Shown here: one piece after another, positions 49,143 through 57,789 of the stretch
Position numbering within the stretch: the first letter of the stretch is position 1
Layout: every line of letters starts with the position of its first letter
Assembly: GCF_024628805.1 (NCBI RefSeq)
Contig: NZ_CP102382.1
Coordinates: 2,852,001-2,916,000 of the forward strand
Origin: Paenimyroides aestuarii
GTDB taxonomy: Bacteria > Bacteroidota > Bacteroidia > Flavobacteriales > Flavobacteriaceae
Length of the DNA: 64,000 nt
Direction of reading: 5' to 3'
Made by a program: the position numbers and the translations under genes
The notes under the pieces: generated by a model
The model's database searches: none
Told to the model about the DNA's origin: nothing
What the model saw: the letters and a program-made list of their open reading frames with translations, nothing else

Positions 49143-49568
49143 TTAAAATTCCATTTTTTCAAATGGTTTATTTGAAGATCCTCTGTAAGCAAAAGGAACA
49201 TTTTCCTTTTTTATTATTTTTTTAATAGACTCCCACTCTCCAATCATTTTCTTTACAAAATCCCAATATTGAAAACCACTCTTTGAAGGTGTTTTTAAGA
49301 AAAATATTCCTACTCCTGCTTGCTGATATAATTCTCTTTGATGTTTAGTATTTTGTATGTTAAAATCTTGTGTGATGACAATCCCTTTTTCCTCACCAAG
49401 TTTAGGAATCCAATCTTCATCAAGTGCACCTTGTCCAAAAACTTCTTTGATAGATAAAACTTCTATTTCAAAACCATCTTTTGCATTTTGAGGTTGTTGC
49501 AATTCGTTTAGCCCTCTAGCTAACTGAGATGGCATATTTTCATCTATGTAAACTTTATATTTCCTCAT
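49143..49568 (-). CDS. DUF5615 PIN-like toxin
   Basis: A 141-residue protein of the Mut7-C/DUF5615 PIN-like nuclease group. The expected acidic residues are visible: Asp9-Glu10-Asn11 at the N-terminus, Asp50/Glu51/Asp52 and Asp68 in VITQDFN. In VapC45-like systems the protein cleaves RNA and is held by a DUF433 antitoxin, encoded here directly upstream with the start and stop overlapping (TAATG). It lies inside a type I restriction operon, 2 bp before hsdS. Confidence 0.8.
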   Translation of the reverse strand: MRKYKVYIDENMPSQLARGLNELQQPQNAKDGFEIEVLSIKEVFGQGALDEDWIPKLGEEKGIVITQDFNIQNTKHQRELYQQAGVGIFFLKTPSKSGFQYWDFVKKMIGEWESIKKIIKKENVPFAYRGSSNKPFEKMEF

Positions 49569-50239
49569 TATGCAGCTTTTTTGTGAAACTCTATCGCATC
49601 TTTAACTGCTTTTTCAGAGACTTCGTAAATAGAAGCTATAAAACGAATTGGTTCTTTAGCTTTATACATTCTGTAAATCGCTTCAGATTGAATGTTTGTA
49701 CCGTAAATTGTTGGTTGTCCAAATTTGTGATGAGGGTCACAAACTACGCTACGTTTCTTTCCAAGTGGCCAAAATCTTGAAGCTAAATTATCTTTTCCAA
49801 AATCAAGATTATGGAAAAACATTGAAATTAAATCTAAGTTTAATTGTTTAGTTCCATCTAATGAAATGGTATCTCCATTTTGCTTTAAATAAACTTTTAG
49901 TTTATCTGTTTTAATATTTCTTAAAACTTCTTCTTTTGCAAATGGAAAATTTGTTTTATACATATCCGAAAGTTCTTTATGCGCTTTTAAAACTTCTTTT
50001 GTTTTAACTCCCGCTTCTGCAAACTGCATCATTACATAAAACTCAATTAATGTATGAAATCCCACAGCCTTTGTGTTTTCAATAGACCAAGAGTAATTCT
50101 TTTCGTAAAATTTCCCTAATTCTCCATCCCAATATTTGGTTATCCAAGTTCTTACTTTACTGTAAGGTAATTGAAGAATTTGAGCAATTTCTTGCGTAGT
50201 AAATATTCCGTTTCCTATTTCTAATTTATTTTCGAACAT
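49568..50239 (-). CDS. DUF433 family antitoxin (VapB45-like)
   Basis: A 223-residue protein. An N-terminal MerR-like helix-turn-helix (IFTTQEIAQILQLPYSKVRTW, about 13-33) is followed by a helical middle and a C-terminal DUF433 domain (about 165-215) with GTNIQSEAIYRM, FIASIYEVSEKAVKDAIEFH. DUF433 proteins pair with DUF5615 toxins. Its start is 34 bp downstream of the hsdR stop, so the pair may be expressed from the hsdR promoter or from its own. Confidence 0.8.
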   Translation of the reverse strand: MFENKLEIGNGIFTTQEIAQILQLPYSKVRTWITKYWDGELGKFYEKNYSWSIENTKAVGFHTLIEFYVMMQFAEAGVKTKEVLKAHKELSDMYKTNFPFAKEEVLRNIKTDKLKVYLKQNGDTISLDGTKQLNLDLISMFFHNLDFGKDNLASRFWPLGKKRSVVCDPHHKFGQPTIYGTNIQSEAIYRMYKAKEPIRFIASIYEVSEKAVKDAIEFHKKAA

Positions 50240-50273
50240 TGTAGGTTTTAAAGTTTTTACAAAAATACAAATT

Positions 50274-53102
50274 TTAAGCCGCTAATACTTCGTTTAATTC
50301 TTCTATAATTTCCATATACTGGTTACCAAACAACTGGTAAAACTTACCTAAACCACCGTATGCGTTAAACGGGTTCAGTTCAAAATCTTCGGTGTCTAAA
50401 TGAAAGGAGTTGGCAATATAGTCTTTAATCATGCGCAACCATTGCATTTGCTCTTCGGTAAAGGTATTGTGTTGCCCTGCATTTTTCTTAAATATCCACT
50501 CTTGAAAGTTTCTATCTACCGTTTTGTCATAGGCCGTTAAATACTCGTCTATTTGTAAGGCTTTACGAATCACAGAAACCAACAGTACCAAATCTTGTTT
50601 GGGTTTCTCAGTTCTATTTTTGTTCTTGTTATTGCCATTGTTCTTGTCATTGATTTGGTTGTCTTCCAATTCCGCATAAGCATCCCAAAGTTTAGGTGCG
50701 TTCAAGGTAGGTTGTTCCAAAACCAATTTCTCATACAAATCGCGTATCATTTTATAGGTCAATTCCCTTCTTCGGTACGGTTCACCATAAAAGATTTGCA
50801 AGGCTAAGGCTTCGTCTTGGTTATTGGCTACCCAAGTTTCAAAAGCGGTTACGATGCTTTGCGCTTGCTCGGTAACGTCTTTTACCCAACCCATATTGGT
50901 TACTTCGTCTATATTGAGGGTATCAATTATTTGGTCGTATTTTTTGCGTACGTCTATAATGTAATTGCGTAAATCAGGATTATGCAACACCGCAACGGCT
51001 TGTTCTATAATAGCACGGTGCTCCGTTTCAATGGCTTGTTCTATAACGGCTGGCGCTTGTCCTTTTAAATCATTCTGAATTCTAAATTCTAAATTCTGAA
51101 TTACATCTGGGTCGTACGCTTGCAATAACTTTTGTACCACTTGCTTAATCTCTAAACCATTGGCTAACTCGGCAAATTTTTCTTTTTCTTTCGGGTTAAT
51201 TTGGCGGTCTAAACGAATCAAACGATTGGCTAAAGTCGTTAACATTTCTTCCGAGCGGTTGCCCATGGCAATATTTCCCAACACATCTTTTAACGCCACA
51301 CCAGGGGCTTTTTCTAAAGGTCGGCTATCGGTTTTTTGTGATTTTTCAACTCCAATGGCATCAATAATCACAAAATGGTCTTTGTTGTATTTTGCAGTTG
51401 GCGTTCCTGTTTTGCGTAATTCTTCTAACGTACAAGTTCGCGTACCACGACCTTTCATTTGTTCGTAGTAACTTTTACTCTTCACATCACGCATAAACAA
51501 CAATACTTCCAGCGGTCTGATGTCGGTTCCTGTTGCAATCATATCTACCGTAACCGCTACACGAGGATAGTATTCGTTTCGAAACTGACTCAAAATGCTT
51601 TTGGGGTCTTCGGTAGATTGATAGGTAATCTTTTTACAAAACTTATTTTCTTCGCCAAATTCCTCTCGAACAATGTCAATAATATCTTCGGCATGACTGT
51701 CGCTTTTGGCAAAAATTAGCATTTTGGGTACTTCGAAATTGCCATGTTCGTCAAAACGGTCGGGAAACATATTCGGCAAATTATCACGAACGGCTTTAAC
51801 AATACTTCGAATGGTACTAGGATTCACAATGTCTTTATCCAATTGTTTGCTCGAGTAACTAATATCTTCATCTACGGTTTCCCAAAACTTTTTACGGGTT
51901 AAGCGTTCGCGTTTGTCTACTTGCTCGCCTACACCAATAGCAGCACCTTCTTTGGATATTTTAGTTTCAATAGTAAATACATTATACGGCACCAAAACAC
52001 CATCTACCACCGCTTTTTCATAGCCATAATCCGATACTACATTCTGATTGAAATACATAAACGTACGGTTATCAGGCGTAGCGGTTAAGCCCACTTGAAA
52101 CGCATCAAAGTAATCCAACACTTGTCGCCACAAATTGTAAATACTGCGGTGACATTCGTCAATTACGATGAAATCGAAAAACTCAATCGGTATTTTTTCA
52201 TTGTACACTACTGGCACAGGCTCTTTACTAGGTACAAACTCATACGGATTCAATTCTTCGGCACTTTCTTCTAATTCCGTACCTTTTAAAATCGAATACA
52301 TACGCTGAATCGTACTAATATACACCTGATTATCTTGTGGAATGAAACTGCTTTTTAATCGAGTTACAGGATATAATTCGGTAAACTTACTGTTAGAATC
52401 ATTCGGTAAATACGCCATGAATTCTTGTTCGGCTTGTTCCCCTAAGTTTTTGGTATCCACTAAAAACAGAACACGTTTTGCCTTAGCAAATTTCAGTAAG
52501 CGATAAATAAAGGTAATCGCAGTAAAGGTTTTCCCTGAACCTGTTGCCATTTGTACTAATGACTTCGGCTTGAAATCCTTAAATGATTTTTCAAGATTGG
52601 TAATCGTATCAATTTGACAATCACGCAAACGGTCAGTAGGCAATTCAGGAATATCCAATAAACCAGTTCTTAGACTTTTTTCATTTTTCAACCACAATCC
52701 TAAAGTTTCAGGTCGGTGAAACGTAAATACTTCTCTAGCTCTCGGTTTTGGATCTTTGTAATTGGTAAACTTAGTAATGTCGCCCGTACTGATATAAACG
52801 AATGGTAAAGGTTGATTATCTAAATATTTGAGTTTGGCATTCGCATAATCTTCTCCCTGCTCCTCCACCATCGACAACGATTGCCCTAATTCAGAACGTT
52901 TGGCTTCAATAACTCCAACAGGAATTTGATTTACAAATAAGACATAATCAGCTGGACCAACATTAGTCTGATACTCACGTACCGCAACACCAATAGTAGC
53001 CGCTAAATTAATTTGCGACTTATTTTGTATCACCCAACCGCAAGCAATTAACTGCTTGTCTATTTCATCACGAGCTATTTGTTCTGGGTTTTGATTATGC
53101 AT
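50274..53102 (-). CDS. hsdR: Type I restriction enzyme subunit HsdR
   Basis: A 942-residue motor nuclease. The PD-(D/E)xK endonuclease site is Asp52 (GPADYVLF) with Glu66-Ala-Lys68. Walker A ATGSGKT is at 186-192 and DECH at 315-318. Motif VI lies near KGRGTRTC, about 545. The C-terminal helical domain binds the methylase core. It cuts unmodified DNA after translocation. It is the first gene of the locus. Codons near residues 667-677 are made of four tandem heptamers (51073-51100). Confidence 0.95.
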   Translation of the reverse strand: MHNQNPEQIARDEIDKQLIACGWVIQNKSQINLAATIGVAVREYQTNVGPADYVLFVNQIPVGVIEAKRSELGQSLSMVEEQGEDYANAKLKYLDNQPLPFVYISTGDITKFTNYKDPKPRAREVFTFHRPETLGLWLKNEKSLRTGLLDIPELPTDRLRDCQIDTITNLEKSFKDFKPKSLVQMATGSGKTFTAITFIYRLLKFAKAKRVLFLVDTKNLGEQAEQEFMAYLPNDSNSKFTELYPVTRLKSSFIPQDNQVYISTIQRMYSILKGTELEESAEELNPYEFVPSKEPVPVVYNEKIPIEFFDFIVIDECHRSIYNLWRQVLDYFDAFQVGLTATPDNRTFMYFNQNVVSDYGYEKAVVDGVLVPYNVFTIETKISKEGAAIGVGEQVDKRERLTRKKFWETVDEDISYSSKQLDKDIVNPSTIRSIVKAVRDNLPNMFPDRFDEHGNFEVPKMLIFAKSDSHAEDIIDIVREEFGEENKFCKKITYQSTEDPKSILSQFRNEYYPRVAVTVDMIATGTDIRPLEVLLFMRDVKSKSYYEQMKGRGTRTCTLEELRKTGTPTAKYNKDHFVIIDAIGVEKSQKTDSRPLEKAPGVALKDVLGNIAMGNRSEEMLTTLANRLIRLDRQINPKEKEKFAELANGLEIKQVVQKLLQAYDPDVIQNLEFRIQNDLKGQAPAVIEQAIETEHRAIIEQAVAVLHNPDLRNYIIDVRKKYDQIIDTLNIDEVTNMGWVKDVTEQAQSIVTAFETWVANNQDEALALQIFYGEPYRRRELTYKMIRDLYEKLVLEQPTLNAPKLWDAYAELEDNQINDKNNGNNKNKNRTEKPKQDLVLLVSVIRKALQIDEYLTAYDKTVDRNFQEWIFKKNAGQHNTFTEEQMQWLRMIKDYIANSFHLDTEDFELNPFNAYGGLGKFYQLFGNQYMEIIEELNEVLAA
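51073..51100 (-). repeat. Four tandem heptamers inside hsdR
   Basis: TTCTGAA, TTCTAAA, TTCTAAA, TTCTGAA follow without gaps (plus-strand reading). They encode the segment IQNLEFRIQN in the linker before the HsdR C-terminal domain. Seven is not a multiple of three, so gain or loss of one unit would shift the frame. Confidence 0.8.
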
Positions 53103-53227
53103 GACAAGTGGTGTTTTTTATTGATACTGTAAATATAATAATTGTTAAAAATTAAAAAAAATGAAAATTCAAATATTTATTTCGTTAATCTTCAACACTA
53201 TCAATCATCTCTTTTTAAAACTAATTG

Positions 53228-53235
53228 TACATTTG
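53228..53235 (+). promoter_or_regulatory. Promoter -7 box upstream of DUF2200 gene
   Basis: TACATTTG matches TAnnTTTG, 88 bp before the ATG at 53324. On the opposite strand a TATATTTA sequence lies near 53132-53139 in front of hsdR. Confidence 0.35.
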
Positions 53236-53323
53236 TAAAACACACTATCCTAAAAAATGCAGAAGGATGATACCTGATTGTTTCAAATGGTTGGTGTAAT
53301 TCATAAAATTGATTAGAGAATCT

Positions 53324-53680
53324 ATGAAAAGTACTGCTGAACGCGTTTATAAAATGTCTTTTGCATCGGTATATCCACATTATATTGCAAAAGCTGAAAA
53401 GAAAGGAAAAACAAAGGCTGAAGTTGATACAATTATCTTTTGGCTTACTGGTTATGATGAAACCGCGCTTCAGAAGGTGCTAGAAAGCAAGGTGAATTTT
53501 GAAGATTTTTTCAACAATGCACCCGAACTTCATGCAAATGCAACGAAAATAACGGGTGTGATTTGTGGCTATCGTATTGAAGATATTGAAGACCCTATCA
53601 TAAAGCAAGTTCGGTATTTAGACAAACTGATTGATGAGTTGGCAAAAGGCAGAGCTATGGAAAAAATCTTGAGAAAATAA
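53324..53680 (+). CDS. DUF2200 family protein
   Basis: A 118-residue cytoplasmic protein. The start [20 protein letters not shown] and the [10 protein letters not shown] and [30 protein letters not shown] segments are the DUF2200 pattern. The ATG at 53324 is used because family members begin there; a TTG five codons upstream is less likely. Function unknown. It marks the return to chromosomal genes after the restriction locus. Confidence 0.85.
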   Translation: MKSTAERVYKMSFASVYPHYIAKAEKKGKTKAEVDTIIFWLTGYDETALQKVLESKVNFEDFFNNAPELHANATKITGVICGYRIEDIEDPIIKQVRYLDKLIDELAKGRAMEKILRK

Positions 53681-53750
53681 GGCATAAATGAACAAGCACC
53701 TCTTAGTGTGCTTCGCTTGGAATTGTACAATATTGTCTATTATTGCTGTT

Positions 53751-54713
53751 TTATTTTTGAGACGATTCTAATTTTTTATTGATTTCATCATCGGTTTTTG
53801 CAAACAACACTTCCTCTTCTTTATAAATAATTCGAACAGAATATTTATTGGGCTGAATGGGTTTGCCATAAATCTCTGAGTAATTTTTAGTGAAAACAGC
53901 TCCAAAATATAAGATAATTGCTGAATAATATACCCAAACTAATATCACTAAAACCGAGCCTGCTGCTCCGTATAAATCCAATTGTGCGGAATTTCCTAAA
54001 TATAAACCTATCGCCCATTTTCCAACCATAAATAAAACAGCGGTAAATGCAGACCCTACAAATGTTTCCTTCCAGCCTAATTTGCCATCGGGCAATGTTT
54101 TAAATATGAATCCAAAAATTATGGTGATGATAACTGCTACGAAAGTGGTATTAATGGCTGATGCCAGAAAAACTGTGTCGCTATTAAACAAACTGCTTAA
54201 TTGATCATACATATAATCGATTACCGAATTGGCAATTAAACTCACCAATAGCACAAATCCTAAGGCACCAATCATTGAAAAAGACAGCAGTCGGTTCACA
54301 ACAAACCGTATAATTCCCTTTTTGGGTTTAGGTTTTAGTTCCCAAATTTCATTGATGGAACTTTGAATTTCAGCAAAAATACCCGACGCCGAAAACAACA
54401 AAGTAACGGCTCCCACTATTGCCGTAACATTCAAATTGGTAGATAGTTTGATGTTTTTTATGGCTTCTTGAATTTGAAAGGCTGCTTTGGCACCCACTAA
54501 ACTTTCGATTTGACTGAAAAACTCTCCGCGAACAGCTTCTTCACCAAAGAAATATCCAGCCGAAGTGATGATTAATATCGCTAAAGGAGGTATTGAAAAA
54601 ATGGTAAAATAGGAAAGCGAAGCACTAAATTTGATACAATTATCTTCTAAAAATTCGTTTACAGAAACTTTTAGTAGATTAAATATTCCTTTAAATTTAT
54701 CTTTTATCATCAT
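53751..54713 (-). CDS. YihY/virulence factor BrkB family membrane protein
   Basis: A 320-residue protein with about six membrane helices. Family marks are the N-terminal CIKFSASLSYFTIFSIPPL, INEIWELKPK and the C-terminal DLYGAAGSVLVILVWVYYSAIILYFGAVFTKNYSE. It was formerly mis-named RNase BN. It is an inner-membrane protein of unknown transport role. Two start codons are adjacent; the first is used. Confidence 0.9.
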   Translation of the reverse strand: MMIKDKFKGIFNLLKVSVNEFLEDNCIKFSASLSYFTIFSIPPLAILIITSAGYFFGEEAVRGEFFSQIESLVGAKAAFQIQEAIKNIKLSTNLNVTAIVGAVTLLFSASGIFAEIQSSINEIWELKPKPKKGIIRFVVNRLLSFSMIGALGFVLLVSLIANSVIDYMYDQLSSLFNSDTVFLASAINTTFVAVIITIIFGFIFKTLPDGKLGWKETFVGSAFTAVLFMVGKWAIGLYLGNSAQLDLYGAAGSVLVILVWVYYSAIILYFGAVFTKNYSEIYGKPIQPNKYSVRIIYKEEEVLFAKTDDEINKKLESSQK

Positions 54714-54753
54714 TTGTTTTTTGTGTATTTATAGCAATTTATTGAACAGTGTG

Positions 54754-54963
54754 TTAGGCGAAAGGAAGTATTTTGTATGGATTGAACGCATTTATTGCAT
54801 CAATTATTTTTTCGCGATCAGTTCCATCATACCATTTTTTGGTGTTGTTGTCAAAAAATGATAAAATGATGCAATAAATATTGTTTAGTTTCCAATTTGC
54901 AAGATACAAACCCGATTCTTCAGGCTGGTATTGCGGATATCTTTTCCATTCAACTACTTTCAT
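54754..54963 (-). CDS. Small hypothetical protein
   Basis: A 69-residue protein without signal peptide or helix. It is rich in Trp, Tyr and Asn: KRYPQYQPEESGLYLANW, then NTKKWYDGTDREKI and a FNPYKILPFA end. The pattern resembles the short DUF551-like phage and accessory proteins that begin with a W-x-x-YP-P-x2-G-x-Y motif, but I cannot confirm the family. It is the only frame in this gap. Confidence 0.5.
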   Translation of the reverse strand: MKVVEWKRYPQYQPEESGLYLANWKLNNIYCIILSFFDNNTKKWYDGTDREKIIDAINAFNPYKILPFA

Positions 54964-55102
54964 ACGATTTTTTAATAAAAATTAATGAGTAGTTGTTTAT
55001 ATGATGTTTTATAGCATACTAAATGTAGTGCTTTTTTTGCAAAAAACAAATAATTCATTCAGAAAAAACAGCGGAATTTATGGGCTACAGCTTATCTTTT
55101 AG

Positions 55103-55780
55103 TTATTGCTTGTATTGATAAAAAATACCCGTGTCCCAAAGGGTGAAGAAGGAAGCTTTTAAACCTGCCGACTTTAAAGCGTTGTTTGCCCAAGTGTTGC
55201 AGGTATAGAACAAATTGTATCTGCCTTTTGCTTCATAAAAAACATCGTTTTGCCCATAGTTTTGATCGGTTGCAATCAGTTGCAGTTTGTCGTTGTCCTG
55301 ATCAAATCGGTTTAAAATAAATGCGCACAATTGCTTGTATTGTTCTTTGTTTAATTTAATTTCAATACAATCTTGGTCAGCAATCATTTGATCGTGATAG
55401 GTTACATGCATTGCCGATTCACTCAACCAAAAGGCCGCTTTAAAGGCTACCGATGCTTTTAAATCTTTCCATTCGGGGGTTTGCAGATAAAAACCTTTAT
55501 CGCCCCATCCAAAACCCACCCATTGCGCAGAAGTTCTTTTGCCAGGTGTTAGTGAAGGATCCAAGTAGCTGCGCCAATCGTACACTTCATTGAAATAAGG
55601 TACAACTATGTCAGTGTGTACGCCATTTGTTACAATATAAACCGATAGGTTTTGATCTTTGTACTGCGATTGGTCTTTATTTACAGGAATGTAAGATACG
55701 GCAGTAGCCAATGCCAGATAAATCACAAAAAAACCAATAATCAACAGTAAATATGCCACAATTTTTTTTAGTGTTTTCAA
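55103..55780 (-). CDS. DUF2459 (TIGR02117) family protein
   Basis: A 225-residue membrane-anchored protein with one N-terminal helix (about 7-28). The family pattern is clear: VYIVTNGVHTDIVVP near 48-62, GWGDKGFYLQTPEW near 95-108, and NLFYTCNTWANNALKSAG near 190-207 with a conserved Cys-Asn-Thr-Trp. The Cys/His pattern suggests a papain-like/NlpC-type fold facing the periplasm, but the family has no proven activity. Confidence 0.85.
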   Translation of the reverse strand: MKTLKKIVAYLLLIIGFFVIYLALATAVSYIPVNKDQSQYKDQNLSVYIVTNGVHTDIVVPYFNEVYDWRSYLDPSLTPGKRTSAQWVGFGWGDKGFYLQTPEWKDLKASVAFKAAFWLSESAMHVTYHDQMIADQDCIEIKLNKEQYKQLCAFILNRFDQDNDKLQLIATDQNYGQNDVFYEAKGRYNLFYTCNTWANNALKSAGLKASFFTLWDTGIFYQYKQ

Positions 55781-55831
55781 ATGTATAATGTTTTATACCA
55801 CAAGATACAAATAAATTGATTACGATATACA

Positions 55832-56365
55832 CTATTTGTTTGCTTGTATGTATTCTTGTTTTATTTTCATAAAAGATTTTGGCGTGGTGATGAGTTGATT
55901 AATGAAATATGCTTTTAAATCTTGATAGTTGTTGTATGATAGATGCTTTGCCCAAGCATCATTTTGGTTTATTTCATTGATTTTTTTTAAAATTTTTGCG
56001 GTTTCGCTGGCTGATCTATAAACAGCGCTTTGAGTATTGGAATTGCTTTTATGATTGTAAGTATATTGATTGGGCGACACTTCTTCTATAAAATACAAAG
56101 GTTGCGCATCTTCATTGCTGTAAAACTGGTTCCAAACACAAAACCCCCAATAATTGGTTTGCTGCTTATGGTCGATATATTCCAAGCGCCAGCGGCAGTT
56201 CCCTACTCTACCCCAATGGTTCGAATAGCGAAAAACGCCTTCATTTGTAAAAAAATAACAACTACCGTGTTTACTGATAAAGTGCGGTTTGGAATAATCT
56301 TTTGGCTGATCAGTCTTTTTAAATACGGCAAATGTGTTCTTAAAAAAATTAAACCGGTTGTACAT
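55832..56365 (-). CDS. Conserved hypothetical protein
   Basis: A 177-residue protein without signal peptide or membrane helix, rich in aromatic residues and Asn. The segment YFFTNEGVFRYSNHWGRVGNCRWRLEY and the following NYWGFCVWNQFY look like a conserved beta-rich module. The second half is helical. I do not recognise a named family. It lies between DUF2459 and ychF on the same strand. Confidence 0.55.
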   Translation of the reverse strand: MYNRFNFFKNTFAVFKKTDQPKDYSKPHFISKHGSCYFFTNEGVFRYSNHWGRVGNCRWRLEYIDHKQQTNYWGFCVWNQFYSNEDAQPLYFIEEVSPNQYTYNHKSNSNTQSAVYRSASETAKILKKINEINQNDAWAKHLSYNNYQDLKAYFINQLITTPKSFMKIKQEYIQANK

Positions 56366-56433
56366 ATTTAAAATTTCAAAATGGAGGAAAAAGCTAAAAA
56401 CGATTTATAAAATTATCAATGCAAAATACCAAA

Positions 56434-56464
56434 TAAAAAGCCGAATTTTCATTCGGCTTTAAAT
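56434..56464 (-). terminator. Terminator after ychF
   Basis: Perfect stem AAAGCCGAAT with ATTCGGCTTT and a TTTC loop, just after the ychF stop. On the minus strand it is followed by a TTTATTTGG tract. Confidence 0.75.
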
Positions 56465-56468
56465 CGTA

Positions 56469-57563
56469 TTATACATTAAAACGGAAATGCATCACATCGC
56501 CGTCTTTCACGATATATTCTTTACCTTCAACACGTAGTTTTCCGGCTTCTTTTACTTTTGCTTCTGAACCGTAAGCAACATAATCATCATAAGCAATTAC
56601 TTCGGCACGAATAAATCCTTTTTCAAAATCGGTATGAATAACACCTGCTGCCTTTGGAGCGGTATCACCAACTTTAATAGTCCATGCACGTACTTCTTTC
56701 ACACCTGCGGTAAAATAGGTTTGCAAATTCAATAATTTGTAAGCTGCACGAATCAATACTGCTGAACCTGGTTCTGTTAATCCCATGTCTTCTAAGAAAA
56801 TCTGACGCTCTTCATAGCTTTCTAATTCTGTAATATCTGCCTCGGCACCAACTGATAAAACAATTACTTCTGCATTTTCATCTTTTACCAACTCTTTTAC
56901 CTTTTCAACATATTGATTGCCATTTACAGCTGCTTCTTCGTTTACATTGCACACATAAAGCACAGGTTTAGAGGTGATTAATTGAAAATCATTTAACAAA
57001 GCTTCTTCGTCTTGATTTTGCGGAACAATTGTTCTTGCCGATTTTGCCTGTAACAATGCTTCACGAATACGTTCTAACAAAGCCGTTTCTGCTTGTGCAT
57101 CTTTATTACCTGTTTTGGCAGCTTTTTTAGTTTTTTCTAAACGTTTTTCAACTGTTTCTAAATCTTTCAGCTGCAATTCAATATCTATGGTTTCTTTATC
57201 GCGAATGGGATCTACACTGCCATCAACATGTACTATATTATCATTATCAAAACAACGCAACACATGAATAATCGCATTACACTCTCGGATATTTCCTAAG
57301 AATTGGTTTCCTAAACCTTCGCCTTTACTTGCACCTTTTACCAAACCGGCGATATCAACAATATCTACAGTTGCCATTTGCACGCGTTCTGGTTTTACCA
57401 ATTCTTCTAATTTATTAATTCGAGGATCGGGTACATTTACCACCCCAATATTGGGTTCAATGGTACAAAAGGGAAAGTTTGCACTTTGTGCTTTTGCATT
57501 AGACAAACAGTTGAACAATGTTGATTTTCCCACATTTGGTAATCCTACAATACCTGCTTTCAT
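56469..57563 (-). CDS. ychF: Redox-regulated ATPase YchF
   Basis: A 364-residue Obg-family P-loop protein that prefers ATP. The G1 motif GLPNVGKSTLFN is at 6-17, G3 DIAGLVKGASKGEG near 68-81, and the altered G4 NVNEE replaces NKxD, which gives ATP specificity. A coiled coil and the C-terminal TGS domain complete the protein. It binds ribosomes and modulates stress responses. Full length. Confidence 0.96.
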   Translation of the reverse strand: MKAGIVGLPNVGKSTLFNCLSNAKAQSANFPFCTIEPNIGVVNVPDPRINKLEELVKPERVQMATVDIVDIAGLVKGASKGEGLGNQFLGNIRECNAIIHVLRCFDNDNIVHVDGSVDPIRDKETIDIELQLKDLETVEKRLEKTKKAAKTGNKDAQAETALLERIREALLQAKSARTIVPQNQDEEALLNDFQLITSKPVLYVCNVNEEAAVNGNQYVEKVKELVKDENAEVIVLSVGAEADITELESYEERQIFLEDMGLTEPGSAVLIRAAYKLLNLQTYFTAGVKEVRAWTIKVGDTAPKAAGVIHTDFEKGFIRAEVIAYDDYVAYGSEAKVKEAGKLRVEGKEYIVKDGDVMHFRFNV

Positions 57564-57701
57564 ATAATTGTGCTATTTATATCAATTTTTAAAACGATGC
57601 AAATATATCGTTTTTAATTGGATTTTTAAGAGATATTCAATTTATGCGCAGAGCAGTTGTTTTAACTACCGCTTTTTATCAAATTACTGCTCATATTATT
57701 A

Positions 57702-57737
57702 CAAAAAACGGTGCCTACATAGAAGCTCCGTTTTTTA
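57702..57737 (-). terminator. Terminator after M1 aminopeptidase
   Basis: Arms AAAAACGGTGC and GCTCCGTTTTT pair with one mismatch and end in T runs on either strand. The gap 57564-57789 holds nothing else recognised. Confidence 0.55.
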
Positions 57738-57789
57738 TTTATTACATCCGTCAATTACTTAAATTGTAGTTGATTAAATCTTAAAATAG

